Both the position numbers and the translations under genes were made by a program. Shown piece after piece: positions 45,009-54,621 of a stretch of DNA of 64,000 nucleotides. The notes under the pieces are model-generated. The model was not told the origin of the DNA. It searched no databases and was given only the letters and a program-made list of their open reading frames with translations. This DNA is from DATAOG01 sp963753685 (lineage in GTDB: Bacteria; Pseudomonadota; Alphaproteobacteria; Geminicoccales; Geminicoccaceae): contig CAVWDE010000005.1 of the NCBI GenBank assembly GCA_963753685.1, positions 310,001-374,000 on the forward strand. The letters are read 5' to 3'. Numbering within the stretch: position 1 is the first letter of the stretch; each line of letters starts with the position of its first letter.

Positions 45009-45637
45009 TGCGCCGTCGTCTGATCCCGACGCTCGCGGTGGCTGCGATCGCCTTCGCCTCGGCGGCGATCGCACAGGACCAGGCCGCCGCCCCGGCCGCT
45101 GCCAAAACGGCGGTCGCGACCTTCGCGGGCGGCTGCTTCTGGTGCGAGGAGTCGGCCTTCGACCCGGTCGAGGGCGTGATCAGCACCACCTCCGGCTACA
45201 CCGGCGGCACCAAGGTCAATCCGACCTACCACGAGGTCTCGGCCGGCGGCACCGGCCATGCCGAATCGGTCGAGGTCATCTACGATCCGAGCAAGGTCAC
45301 CTATCAGAAGTTGCTCGACGTCTATTGGCACAACGTCGATCCGCTCGATACCGGCGGCCAGTTCTGCGATCGCGGCAGCCAGTACCGGTCCGCGATCTTC
45401 TACCATGACGACGAGCAGAAGCGATTGGCCGAAGCCTCGAAGCAGGCGCTGACCGACAGCCATCGCTTCGACCGGCCGATCGCGACCGAGATCGTGGCGG
45501 CCGGACCCTTCTACCCGGCCGAGGACTACCACCAGGACTACTATAAGAAGAACCCGGTCCGGTACAAATTCTACCGCTGGAACTGCGGCCGCGACCAGCG
45601 CCTGGCCGAGCTCTGGGGCGCGCCGCCGACCCACTGA
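45008..45637 (+). CDS. msrA: Exported peptide-methionine (S)-S-oxide reductase
   Basis: 209 residues. A signal peptide (LIPTLAVAAIAFASAAIA) precedes the MsrA fold: catalytic Cys in FAGGCFWCEESAFDPVEGV, then GYTGGTKVNPTYHEVSAGGT-GHAE, DPLDTGGQFCDRGSQYRSAI and YPAEDYHQDYYKKNPVRY. It reduces the S epimer. Coupled to msrB upstream and the two-component system before that. The pair would protect methionine in periplasmic proteins, and the Met-rich copper protein encoded 8 kb upstream is an obvious potential client. Nine bases separate it from the convergent mscS. Confidence 0.94.
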   Translation: MRRRLIPTLAVAAIAFASAAIAQDQAAAPAAAKTAVATFAGGCFWCEESAFDPVEGVISTTSGYTGGTKVNPTYHEVSAGGTGHAESVEVIYDPSKVTYQKLLDVYWHNVDPLDTGGQFCDRGSQYRSAIFYHDDEQKRLAEASKQALTDSHRFDRPIATEIVAAGPFYPAEDYHQDYYKKNPVRYKFYRWNCGRDQRLAELWGAPPTH

Positions 45638-45646
45638 GCGGCGGGG

Positions 45647-47755
45647 TCAGCCGGCAGCGGCGGGCGGCCGCACCAGATCGAGGCCGGTCTGGGCGATCGC
45701 GGCGGTCGCTTCGCCGCCGCCGGCGACCGTGACGGTCGGGAAGGCGAACCTGATGCCGTTGGCATCGAACGCCTTCTTGATCATGCCGTAGGCGCGGCGG
45801 CGGATCACGAACTGCTCGCCCGGTTTGGTCATCATCTTCATCCGGATCTGGATCGCGAAGTCGCCGAATTGCTCGACGCCCTGCATCTTCAGCGTCTCGA
45901 TGATGTGCGGCTTGAATTCCTCGTTCTCGGCCAGCTCCTTGCCGATCTGCTTGATGATCCGCTTGGCCAGCTCGAGGTCGGTGTCATAGGTGACCCCGAT
46001 GCTCAATTTGTCGATCACCCAGTCGCGGCTCATGTTCTCGACCGCGCCAAGGGTGCCGAACGGCACGGTATAGAGGTAGCCGCGATGGTGGCGGAGCTTG
46101 ATCGAGCGCAAGGAGAACGACTCGACCGTGCCTTTGTAGCTGCCGCTGATGATGTACTCGCCGACCCGGAAGGCGTCGTCGAGCAGGTAGAACATGCCCG
46201 AGATGATGTCCTTGACCAGGGTCTGGGCGCCGAAGCCGATCGCCACGCCGACTACGCCGGCGCCGGCGATCAGCGGCCCGATCTCGATCCCGAGCGCCGA
46301 GAGCGCCATCAAGACGGCCATCACGACCAGAACCACAAACAGCAGGTTCTTGAAAATCGGCAACAGCGTGCGCAGCCGCGCCCGGCGGCGCGCCTCGTCG
46401 CCCTCCACAGGCCCGGCCGCGCTGGCGCCGGCCAGCCGGAAGTCGATCCAGGTGCGGGCGAGATGCCAGGCGAAGTCGGCGGCCAGCAGGATCACGACCG
46501 CGTTGACCGCGCCGCGCAGCAACCGGTTTGCCATGGTGTCCTGCATGGTCATGGCGACCAGATCGAGGCCGAGCAGCCAGGCGATCAGATAGGCGCCGCC
46601 GATCAGCAATACCGCCCTCAGCCCCCGCTCGAGCGCGACCGCGGTCAGCGACGGCACGGCCGCGGCGGTGTCACTGCCGGCCGGGCGCAACAGGTGGATG
46701 ACCGCGAGATCGACGCCGCGGATCGCGATCGGCAGCAGCAGGACGACGACGCCGACGTAGAACGGCGCCGGCGAGCCGGTGAACAGCAGCAGCCAGACGA
46801 CCACCAGATAGAGCGACAGCAGCCAGGCGCCGAGCCGATGCGTGCGGCTCGCGGGCACACCGGTGCCCCGCTCCGGATGCCGCCAGACCACGTACAGCGC
46901 GAGCCCGACCAGGACCACGCCGCAGGCGAGCCCGACCAGGTAGCCGGCGGCGCGGTCGATCCCGAGCATCGCGAGCCCGCTGAGGGTGAACTTGACGAAG
47001 AAGAACCAGCCGACCAGAAGCGCCGACCAGACGAACCAGAAGCGGGCGGTCGCGGTCGCCATCGGCACCAGCCGGAAGCGCTCGGCGCCGGGCGCCAGCA
47101 GGATCCGCCCGAGCACGAGCACCAGCCGGACGATCAGGAACACCAGGAGATAGCCGAGCACGACGTGCTTGAGCAGCGGTGGCCAGTCGAACAGCAGGAA
47201 GGCGCCGATGCTGCCGACCGCGAAGGCGAGCAGCACGAGCAGACCGTAGGCCATCCGCAGCCCGACCGCGCGCAGGCGATCCTGCGGGGTCTCGAGCGGG
47301 CTCGCGATCAGGCGCTGGCGAAACCCGGCGGTCGCCCGCCACACCAGCCACTCGAGGCCGAAGCCCAGCGCCACGAACATGGCGACCAGGACGATCGGCC
47401 GCTGCCCGCCCCAGGCCTCGCGTTCGGCGACGAAGGTGGCCCAGGCGCGGCCGAGCTCCGCGGGCAGGGCGGGCACCGCCGCCGTCAGGTCGCGCAGGAA
47501 GGCGCGCATGGTGTCGAGCTGGCTGACCATCATCGCCTGAGCGCCCGCCGGCTGGCTGGGTGCAGCAGGCGCGGCCGCGGCGTCCGGCTGGGTCCGGTCG
47601 GCCTGGGCCTTGAGCCAGGACTGGATCGCCGGATCGCGCAACAGCCCGGCCAGCGTGCGCAACTGCTCGGGGCTCGGCTCCGCGGTCTGCGCCAGAGCCG
47701 GCGTCACGAGCAGCAGCCCGGCGAGCGTGGCGAGCAAGGTCAGCAGTCGGCGCAT
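45647..47755 (-). CDS. Large MscS-family mechanosensitive channel
   Basis: About 702 residues. A signal peptide (LLTLLATLAGLLLVTPALAQ) and a periplasmic helical segment with an Ala/Pro-rich linker precede about ten membrane helices. The MscS pore region is clear (LMALSALGIEIGPLIAGAGV, VGVAIGFGAQTLVKDIISGM), followed by the beta domain (FRVGEYIISGSYKGTVESFS, LRSIKLRHHRGYLYTVPFG) and the cytoplasmic vestibule. Such channels release solutes on hypo-osmotic shock. ATG 47755 is preferred because the signal starts there; the frame extends 11 codons further. Confidence 0.92.
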   Translation of the reverse strand: MRRLLTLLATLAGLLLVTPALAQTAEPSPEQLRTLAGLLRDPAIQSWLKAQADRTQPDAAAAPAAPSQPAGAQAMMVSQLDTMRAFLRDLTAAVPALPAELGRAWATFVAEREAWGGQRPIVLVAMFVALGFGLEWLVWRATAGFRQRLIASPLETPQDRLRAVGLRMAYGLLVLLAFAVGSIGAFLLFDWPPLLKHVVLGYLLVFLIVRLVLVLGRILLAPGAERFRLVPMATATARFWFVWSALLVGWFFFVKFTLSGLAMLGIDRAAGYLVGLACGVVLVGLALYVVWRHPERGTGVPASRTHRLGAWLLSLYLVVVWLLLFTGSPAPFYVGVVVLLLPIAIRGVDLAVIHLLRPAGSDTAAAVPSLTAVALERGLRAVLLIGGAYLIAWLLGLDLVAMTMQDTMANRLLRGAVNAVVILLAADFAWHLARTWIDFRLAGASAAGPVEGDEARRRARLRTLLPIFKNLLFVVLVVMAVLMALSALGIEIGPLIAGAGVVGVAIGFGAQTLVKDIISGMFYLLDDAFRVGEYIISGSYKGTVESFSLRSIKLRHHRGYLYTVPFGTLGAVENMSRDWVIDKLSIGVTYDTDLELAKRIIKQIGKELAENEEFKPHIIETLKMQGVEQFGDFAIQIRMKMMTKPGEQFVIRRRAYGMIKKAFDANGIRFAFPTVTVAGGGEATAAIAQTGLDLVRPPAAAG

Positions 47756-47831
47756 GGCGGCCCCCCTCAACGCGTAGCTAGGTAGCACGACCGGCGCGCC
47801 AGGTCTGCCGCCAACCGTTCGATCGGCCAGC

Positions 47832-49028
47832 TCACGCGCCGGCCGCCCCCGCCCGGCTCGGTCCGAGCGAGCAGTTCTCCCAGATCGCGACCATGACCAG
47901 CACCAGGGTCGCGGCCGCCGCGCACACCCCCGGCGCCGCGCCGGTCATCGGCAGCGGCACCAGCAGGACCAGAAGCAGGAGTGCTGCCAGATGCGAGAGC
48001 GGCAACCGCCCGGCGGTCGCCCACTTGAACAAAAGGTTGCCGGCGAGGTAGAGCGCCGGGCCGCCGAGCACCGCAAGCGTGGTCGCCGGCCCGGTGTGGC
48101 CGGTGGGATGCGCCAGCACCAGCTCGTCGGCCACGGCGCTGACGATGATGCCCGCGACCATCAGGAGGTGGATGTAGGTGTAGGCGAGCCGCGCCAGGCG
48201 TCCGGGGTCGGCCGAGCTCGCGATCAGGCGCGAGCCGCGCCCGGCGCCGATGTTGAAGTAGATCCACCACATGGCGACGCTGCCGACGAAGGCCGCAAGG
48301 AAAGCCGCGGCCGTCGCGGCCGTCCAGGTCAGGGTGCCGAAGGTCGCGCCGGTGACCAGGATCGACTCGCCGAGCGCTATGATGATGAACAGGCCGCAGC
48401 GCTCGGCGATGTGGCCGCCCTCGATGTCCCAGTCGGCGGTCGTCGAGCGGCCCAGGCGAGGCGTCCAGAAGCCAACCGAGGGTGCCAGATATTCGACGAA
48501 CAGCGCCGCCGCCCAGAGGCCGAGGCGGGCGCCGTGGTCGGCGAGCCCGCCGCCGATCCAGAGCACGCCCGCGCATGCCAGCCAGGCGGTGATGCGCTGG
48601 AAGTTGCGCCGGTTGCCGGGGGGGTGGCGGCCGAGCGCCCAGAGCATGAACAGGCTGCGGCCGACCTGCATGAACACGTAGGCGGCGGCAAACGTGAGCC
48701 CTTGCGCCTCGAAGGCCTGCGGCAGCGAGGTCGAGAGCACGAGGCCCGCGAGCATCAGGACGAACAGCATCAGCCGGACCGGCACCTGGTCCGGGTCGAG
48801 CCAGTTGGTGACCCACGAGGTGAAGATCCAGACCCACCAGACCGCCATCAGCAGGAGCGTCGTCTGGATCACCCCGAGCAGGGTGAGATGCGCCAGCAGC
48901 AGGTGGGAAAGCTGGGTCACGGCAAACACGAAGACCAGGTCGAAGAACAGCTCGACGAAGGTCACCCGACTGTCTTCGTGGCCCCGCCTCGGCCGCAGCA
49001 CACTGCGCCGCGCGACGACATCCGGCAT
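47832..49028 (-). CDS. Low-temperature-requirement A (LtrA) family membrane protein
   Basis: 398 residues with about eleven membrane segments. The family start VTFVELFFDLVFVFAVTQLS is followed by WWVWIFTSWVTNWLDPDQVP, HIAERCGLFIIIALGESILV and MWWIYFNIGAG, all diagnostic of LtrA (PF06772). The molecular function is unknown; the name comes from a Listeria cold-growth mutant. GAGGGGGATCGG precedes ATG 49028. The gene is followed downstream by mscS on the same strand, with a 76-bp gap. Confidence 0.93.
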   Translation of the reverse strand: MPDVVARRSVLRPRRGHEDSRVTFVELFFDLVFVFAVTQLSHLLLAHLTLLGVIQTTLLLMAVWWVWIFTSWVTNWLDPDQVPVRLMLFVLMLAGLVLSTSLPQAFEAQGLTFAAAYVFMQVGRSLFMLWALGRHPPGNRRNFQRITAWLACAGVLWIGGGLADHGARLGLWAAALFVEYLAPSVGFWTPRLGRSTTADWDIEGGHIAERCGLFIIIALGESILVTGATFGTLTWTAATAAAFLAAFVGSVAMWWIYFNIGAGRGSRLIASSADPGRLARLAYTYIHLLMVAGIIVSAVADELVLAHPTGHTGPATTLAVLGGPALYLAGNLLFKWATAGRLPLSHLAALLLLVLLVPLPMTGAAPGVCAAAATLVLVMVAIWENCSLGPSRAGAAGA

Positions 49029-49149
49029 CCGATCCCCCTCCCGGTCAGGCGTCTTCCGACATAGCGGAGGGGAGGCGGCAGCGCACCAGCTCGATGAGGG
49101 AGCTTGAAGGTCTCGGTGCGTCCGTCCGATGGCGAGCGGCCAGCGCGGC

Positions 49150-49488
49150 TCAGCCTTCGCCGCCCTTGGGGCCCCAGAAGACGACCCAGGTCGCGAAGTC
49201 GGCCGAAAAGTCCTCGAAGCGGTGGACGAAGCCCGCGGGCGCGAAGATCGCATCGCCGGGCCCGAACGGCCGCCGCTCGAGCGTTGCTTCCTCGGGGCCG
49301 AGCGCGAAGGTGCCGCGGCCGGAGGCGACGATGTAGATCTCGTCCTGCTCGTGCGGGGTCTGCGGGTCGCGGCCCTTGGGGGCGTAGTAGCGAAGGGTCA
49401 TGCTGCCGTGGCGCATGAGCAGCGCCGAGCGGGCGCCTTCGGGGATCGGGGCGGCCTTCGCTGCCGCCAGCGTGATCAGCCAGTCCAT
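49150..49488 (-). CDS. Small cupin-domain protein
   Basis: 112 residues. The cupin motifs are TPHEQDEIYIVASGRGTFAL (metal-binding His and Glu) and FGPGDAIFAPAGFVHRFEDF (second His). Single-domain cupins serve as small oxygenases, isomerases or sugar-binding proteins. ATG 49488 is chosen; a GTG ten codons upstream is possible. It starts 30 bp after the homocysteine methyltransferase gene on the same strand, so the two may be co-transcribed. Confidence 0.85.
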   Translation of the reverse strand: MDWLITLAAAKAAPIPEGARSALLMRHGSMTLRYYAPKGRDPQTPHEQDEIYIVASGRGTFALGPEEATLERRPFGPGDAIFAPAGFVHRFEDFSADFATWVVFWGPKGGEG

Positions 49489-49518
49489 GGTGTCGGTTCC
49501 CTGGATCCGCGGTCCCAC

Positions 49519-50580
49519 CTACAGCCGTGCTGCGTACTCCTGGTTGCGCGCCTTGAGCTTGGGGTCGGTGCCGAAAAAGGAGTGGCGGGACATGTCGGGC
49601 GAATAGCGGCTGGCCGGCGGCTGGCGCCCGAGCGCCTCGGCCATCGCCCGGATGTGATGCGGGCCGGCGCCGCAGCAGACCCCGAGATAGCGCACGTCCA
49701 TGGCGTAGGCGGCCTTGGCGAACTCGGCGATCTCGTAGCGGTTGCAGGTGAACGGATCGAGCGCCACCGGGAACGGCCGCTCGTCGGGCAGGCAATGGCA
49801 GGCGGGGTCGCGCAGCGACTGGAAGGTCGGGTGCGCAGGCGTGGTCCGGTAGGGCACGGGCAGGCCCGCGACCTGGCAGGACACTGCCTTCCGGATTCGC
49901 TGCAGCGCCGGCAGCATGGTCATGGGCCCGCGCGAGCAGTTCAGGCCGACGACGTCGGCGCCGGCATCCTCGAGCCGCTTGCAGGCGTCCTCCATCGGCA
50001 TCCCCTCGCGCATCACGCCTTCCTGGTGCATGGCGAGCGTGATCACCGCGGGCTGTCCGGATGCCTTGATCGCCTCCAGCGCCATCAGGGTCTCGCCGAG
50101 CCAGCTGAAGGTCTCGCCGATGATGAAATCGACACCCGCCTCGAGAGCCCAGAGGGCCTGCTCCTCGAACGCCTGGCGCACGAAGCGGAGCGCTTCGGGA
50201 TCGTCGGCATCGTAGACGTTGGTGTTGGAGAGGTTGCCCGCGAGCAAGGCACCGCTCTCGTCCGCGACCTCCCTGGCGATCTGCAGCGCCTGGCGGTTGA
50301 GCGGCTCGAGGATCTCCTCCTTGCCGATCACCTTCAGCTTCTCGCGGTGGCCGTAGTAGGTGAACGCCTCGACCACGTCCGAGCCCGCGCGCACGAACTC
50401 GCGGTGCAATTGGCGCACGGCGTCGGGCGCATCGAGCACGACCTCGGGCACATAAGGGCCCGCCTGGAGCCAACCGCGCCGCTCGAGCTCAAACAGATAG
50501 CCCTCGGCGCAGATCACCGGCCCCGCATCCAGCCGCTCCAGCAGCCCCGGCCCGCGCGCCGCACCCTCACCGTTCGCCAT
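49519..50580 (-). CDS. Homocysteine S-methyltransferase family protein
   Basis: 353 residues in the betaine-homocysteine methyltransferase fold. Family motifs are APDAVRQLHREFVRAGSDVV, EAFTYYGHREKL, NLSNTNVYDADDPEALRFV, DVVGLNCSRGP (first zinc Cys) and VRYLGVCCGAGPHHIRAMAE (the Cys pair). It would transfer a methyl group (from betaine, dimethylsulfoniopropionate or S-methylmethionine) to homocysteine, or act as a related corrinoid-independent methyltransferase. The start is ATG 50580. The roughly 200-bp leader was inspected for a SAM riboswitch and none was recognised. Confidence 0.9.
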   Translation of the reverse strand: MANGEGAARGPGLLERLDAGPVICAEGYLFELERRGWLQAGPYVPEVVLDAPDAVRQLHREFVRAGSDVVEAFTYYGHREKLKVIGKEEILEPLNRQALQIAREVADESGALLAGNLSNTNVYDADDPEALRFVRQAFEEQALWALEAGVDFIIGETFSWLGETLMALEAIKASGQPAVITLAMHQEGVMREGMPMEDACKRLEDAGADVVGLNCSRGPMTMLPALQRIRKAVSCQVAGLPVPYRTTPAHPTFQSLRDPACHCLPDERPFPVALDPFTCNRYEIAEFAKAAYAMDVRYLGVCCGAGPHHIRAMAEALGRQPPASRYSPDMSRHSFFGTDPKLKARNQEYAARL

Positions 50581-50785
50581 GACCCTTGCTCCCGCCTTCG
50601 CTTCGAGACCGGCGAGAGTGCTCGGCAGCCGGGCGCGGGTCAACGCTGGGATGCGACGCCCGCTTGCCGGAATAGGCCACCCGGAGGTACGTTCCCGTGC
50701 AGGAAGAGGTCGCGCGCTCGAGCCTCGCCGTGCGCACCCGTCGACCCCGATCCTGAACCCGCTCCGATCCCGAAGAAGGCGGCCG

Positions 50786-51424
50786 ATGGACCTATCACCG
50801 ACGCTGCACGAACGGCTGCAGAGCCAGCCTGTACCCCTGGTCGCGGCGAGTGCGGCGACGCTGGCCGGCCTCGGCCAGCTGGTAAGCGACCCGGAACGCC
50901 ACCCGGTCGAGATCGTGACCTGGCCGGCGCAAGGCTGGCGCCCGGTCGATCCCGGCACCGGCAACGAGGCTGGCACCACCGAGGGCATCTTCCGCTTCTG
51001 GTGGGACGGCGAGGTCTACCGCGGCGCCAACGAGGCGGTCTCGGATGCCTACCTGTTCGGCTGGTCGGTGCCGCCGCTCGCGGCACGCCCCGGCATCCGC
51101 GATGTCGCCCACGACCAAGTCCTCTTGTGGCACGTCAACTACCACCCGGACGGCGGCCAGCTTTTTTTCCCACTTGACCACCGGCCCTTCGTCGTGCCGC
51201 TGGCCGCGCCGGGCGACGACCTGCGTCCCGATCACTTCAAGGCCTACTGGTTCGACGGCTCGAAGGGCCTCTACATCCACCCGGGCGTCTGGCACGAAGG
51301 CGTCTTCCTCGCCGACGACGAAGGCCGCTTCTTCGACAAACAGGGCAAAGTCCACGCCCGCATCAGCTGCGATTTCACCAAGGAGTTCAACAGCCTGCTC
51401 CAGGTTCCGCTCCGCCAGACCTAG
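50786..51424 (+). CDS. Ureidoglycolate lyase-family (AllA-like) protein
   Basis: 212 residues. The cupin-like AllA fold is seen in VEIVTWPAQGWRPVDPGTGN, GIFRFWWDGEVYRGANEAVS, DQVLLWHVNYHPDGGQLFFP and GLYIHPGVWHEGVFLADDEG. AllA-type enzymes split ureidoglycolate to glyoxylate and urea in purine breakdown. The protein is longer than classical AllA (about 160) and its active-site residues are only partly recognisable, so the substrate may differ. GAAGAAGG precedes ATG 50786. It is divergent from the homocysteine methyltransferase gene. Confidence 0.75.
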   Translation: MDLSPTLHERLQSQPVPLVAASAATLAGLGQLVSDPERHPVEIVTWPAQGWRPVDPGTGNEAGTTEGIFRFWWDGEVYRGANEAVSDAYLFGWSVPPLAARPGIRDVAHDQVLLWHVNYHPDGGQLFFPLDHRPFVVPLAAPGDDLRPDHFKAYWFDGSKGLYIHPGVWHEGVFLADDEGRFFDKQGKVHARISCDFTKEFNSLLQVPLRQT

Positions 51425-51468
51425 AGTGCTGACCGGTTCGCTGACCGCACACGAGCGTAAGGGCCAGC

Positions 51469-51899
51469 ATGGAGCCGGCAATCATCATTGAGGGACTGAC
51501 AACGATCCTCGGCAGCGCGGCCCGCGGGCGACGATGGACCGGCTGGTGGCAGAGGTTGAGGCGCGGGGCATGACCGTGTTCGCGCGGATCGATCATGCCG
51601 CCGGGGCCAGGGCGGTGGGGCTCGTGCTCCGGCCGACCGAGCTCCTGATCTTCGGTCACGCCAAGGCTTGAACGCCGCTGATGCAGGCGGCCCAGACGAT
51701 CGGGATCGATCTGCCGCTCCGGGTCCTGGTCTGGCAGGACGATCGGCAGAAGACCTGGCTCTCCTACAACGACCCGCGCTGGCTCGCGCACCGCCACGGC
51801 ATCGGCGCCCACGTCGAACCCGTGCTCAATGCCATGACGACCGCGCTTGAGGCGGTCGTGACTACCGCTGCCGGCGAGGTCCCTCCGGCAACCTCATGA
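51469..51899 (+). pseudogene. DUF302 gene with internal TGA and a frame slip
   Basis: The parts are EPAIIIEGLTTILGSA, then MDRLVAEVEARGMTVFARID, HAAGARAVGLVLRPTELLIF-GHAKA, a TGA at 51669-51671, and TPLMQAAQTIGIDLPLRVLV with WLSYNDPRWLAHRHG. In DUF302 proteins the stop position is Gly (GNPKAGTPLM), so TGA arises from GGA by one G-to-T change. A missing G near 51530 is also needed to join the first part. The gene is otherwise well conserved, so inactivation is recent or one of the two changes is a read error. The 120 bases to 52019 hold nothing recognised. Confidence 0.8.
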
Positions 51900-52019
51900 C
51901 GACTGAGAACGGCGCGGCAAGCGGAGGGCCACGTTGCGGCCGCCCCAAGTCCTGGACCGCCTCCCGGGGGAAGAGGGCGCCTAACGTTCGAAGGCGCCGA
52001 TCGACGCCATGCCGTAGAG

Positions 52020-54372
52020 CTACGTCCCCGCCCGAACCGAGCCGGCATCGCGCAGCGCGGACCAGATTTTTTCTGGGGTGGCGGGCATGTCGATGTGGGT
52101 GATGCCGCGTTCGGCAAGCGCGTCGAGGACCGCGTTCGTGACTGCGGGCAGGGCGCCTGTCACCCCGGCTTCGCCGCAGCCTTTGACCCCGAGCGGGTTG
52201 CTGGTGGCGGGAACCGGGTGGAAGCCCACGTCGATCGGCGGCACGAAGTCAGCGCGCGGCAGGGCGTAGTCCATGAAGGAGCCGGTCAGCAGCTGGCCCG
52301 CGGGGTCATAGACCGCCTGCTCCATCAGCGCCTGGCCGATGCCCTGGGCGACCCCGCCGTGGACCTGGCCCTCGGCCAGCATCGGGTTGACCAGCGTGCC
52401 GAAGTCGTCGAGCGCGGTGTAGCGCTGGAGCTCGACCACGCCGGTCTCGGGGTCGATCTCGACCTCGGCGATGTGGCAGCCGTTGGGAAAAGCGGACGGC
52501 GGGCCCTCGGCCACGAGCGCGGTATCGAGGCTCTGCGGCAGGTCGGCTGGAAGGTCGGGCGCCGAACCTGCCCGGGCCGCGAGCTCGAGCAGCGGGATCG
52601 AGCGATCGGTGCCGGCGATCCGGAATTCGCCCGCCTCGAACGCGATGTCGGCCGCGGCGGCTTCGAGGAAATGGCCGGCGAGCTCGCGGCCCTTCTCGAT
52701 CAGCGCGGCCGACGCCTCGACGATCGCCTTGCCGCTCGACATGATCGAGCGCGAGCCGCCGGTGCCGCCGCCGGCCAGCAGCTGATCGCTGTCGCCCTGG
52801 AGCAGGTCGATCAGATCGAACGGCAGGCCGAGCCGGGAGGCCAGCACCTGGGCGAACGCGGAGGCGTGGCCCTGGCCGTAGTCGAGGGTGCCGGTGATCA
52901 GGGTCACCCGGCCATCCGTCTTCGAAGCGGATGCCGCCCATCTCGGGATTGGATGGCGCCGTGACCTCGAGGTAGCAGGCGAGGCCGCGTCCGCGCAGCC
53001 GGCCGCGCGCCTGCGATTGCCGGCGACGCTCGGAAAAACCCGCCCAGTCGGCCTTGGCGAGGCCGTCCGCGAGCACCGCGGCGAAGTCGCCGCTGTCGTA
53101 CTTGAGCCCGGAGGCCGCGGTCCAGGGGATGGCGGCGGCCGGGATCAGGTTCTGGCGCCGGAGCGCCGCCGGATCGCGCCCGGTCTCGCGCGCCGCGGCG
53201 TCGACCAGCCGCTCCATGACGTAGTTCGCCTCCGGGCGCCCCGCCCCCCGGTAGGGGCCGACCGGCACCGTGTTGGTGAACGCGCACCGGGTGTGGATCG
53301 CGATCACCTTCGTCCGGTAGAGGCTCGGCAGGTTCTTTTGCATGTTGACGCAGGGCATCGCCGGGCCGAAGGCGGTGAGATAGGCGCCCATGTCGGCGAC
53401 CGTGTGGACCCGGACCGCCAAAAAATTGCCCTCGGCATCGAGCGCCAGCTCGGCTTCGACCGTGGTCGCCCGGCCGTGCTGATCGGAGAGAAAACTGCCG
53501 CTGCGCACATCGCACCATTTGACCGGCCGGCCGAGCGCCCGGGCCGCGTGCAGGATGCCCAGGTACTCCGGGTAGGCCGCCGACTTCATGCCGAACGAGC
53601 CGCCGACGTTGAAGGTCTGCACCCGGAGCCGCTGCGGCTCGATCTTGAGCAGGTCCTCGGCGAGCGCGCGGCGCAGGCCGAACACCCCCTGGCAGCCGAC
53701 GTAGAGGGTAAAGCGCCCGGTTTCGGCATCGTAGTCGGCGACCGCGGCGCGCGGCTCCATCGGCGCGACCACGACCCGGTTGTTGACCAGCTCGAGCCGC
53801 GTGACGTGCGCCGCCTCGGCGAACGCCCGCTCCGCGGCCACGACATCGCCGAACCGCCAGTCGAGGCAGAGGTTGGCATGGTCGCCGTGCAGCTTCGGGG
53901 CATCGGCCGCCAGCGCCTGCAGGACGTCGGCGACCGCCGGCAACGGCTCGATGTCGAGCGCGATCAGCTCGGCCGCGTCCTGGGCCGCGTGCGCGCTCAG
54001 GGCGACCACCAGTGCCAGCGGCTCGCCGACGTAGCGCACCCGGTCGGTCGCGAACACCGGCCGCGGCGGCGCGAACAGCGGGCTGCCGTCCTGGTTCTTG
54101 AGCGGCAGCTTGCAGAGGATCGGGCCGTAGGCGCTGAGATCGGCCGCGGTGTAAACCCCGAGCACGCCGGGCGCGCGGCCGGCGGCAGCGGTATCGATCG
54201 CCCGCAGCACGCCATGGGCGTAGGGCGAGCGCAGGACGACCGCGAACGCCTGGCCCGGCAGGTCGATGTCGTCGGTGTAGCGGCCATGGCCCGCGACCAG
54301 ATAGGGGTCTTCCTTGCGCGCGACCGGCTGGCCGACGCCGAACTTCAGGTGGGGCAGGGGGTCGTGGTCCAT
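52020..54372 (-). CDS. Molybdenum hydroxylase (xanthine/CO dehydrogenase) large subunit (frameshifted)
   Basis: About 783 residues after correction. Start LKFGVGQPVARKEDPYLVAG-HGRYTDD, then DRVRYVGEPLALVVALSAHA, VQTFNVGGSFGMKSAAYPEY and the active-site loop TVPVGPYRGAGRPEANYVME, whose AYRGAGR-type form marks form II CODH-like or other aldehyde/xanthine hydroxylases rather than true CoxL (AYxCSFR). The final part (LITGTLDYGQGHASAFAQVL, GGSRSIMSSGKA, GVAQGIGQALMEQAVYDPAG) is in another frame; one extra base near 52917 (after IRFED) explains it. The FAD and iron-sulfur subunits are not adjacent, so it is an orphan here. It would bind molybdopterin cytosine dinucleotide. Confidence 0.88.
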
Positions 54373-54621
54373 GCGCAGGCGCTTCCTCGATGCGATCACA
54401 GCCAACCCCGCAAGGCTAGTGCGATCGTCGGTCAGGGCAACCCGTTTCGCCCCAGATCCACCCGGATCCCGGGATTTCGGTGCGCGAAGCCGATTGCTGC
54501 CGGGCGTGATCCTATGCCAGAAAGCACCCCATCTATGGGGGGACCGTCTTCGCCGCCGCGCGTGGCTGCGAGCGGCGCCGGTGCGTCCGCCGGCGCAGGT
54601 CCGTCCAGCCGGGAGCGAGGC

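Noticed and set aside
50581..50785. SAM or SAH riboswitch before the homocysteine methyltransferase gene
   Set aside because: The leader can form hairpins but I could not match the SAM-II or SAH cores; a covariance search would decide.
51669..51671. In-frame TGA as selenocysteine in DUF302
   Set aside because: The family has Gly here, no Cys/Sec homologues are known to me, and no SECIS-like hairpin directly follows.
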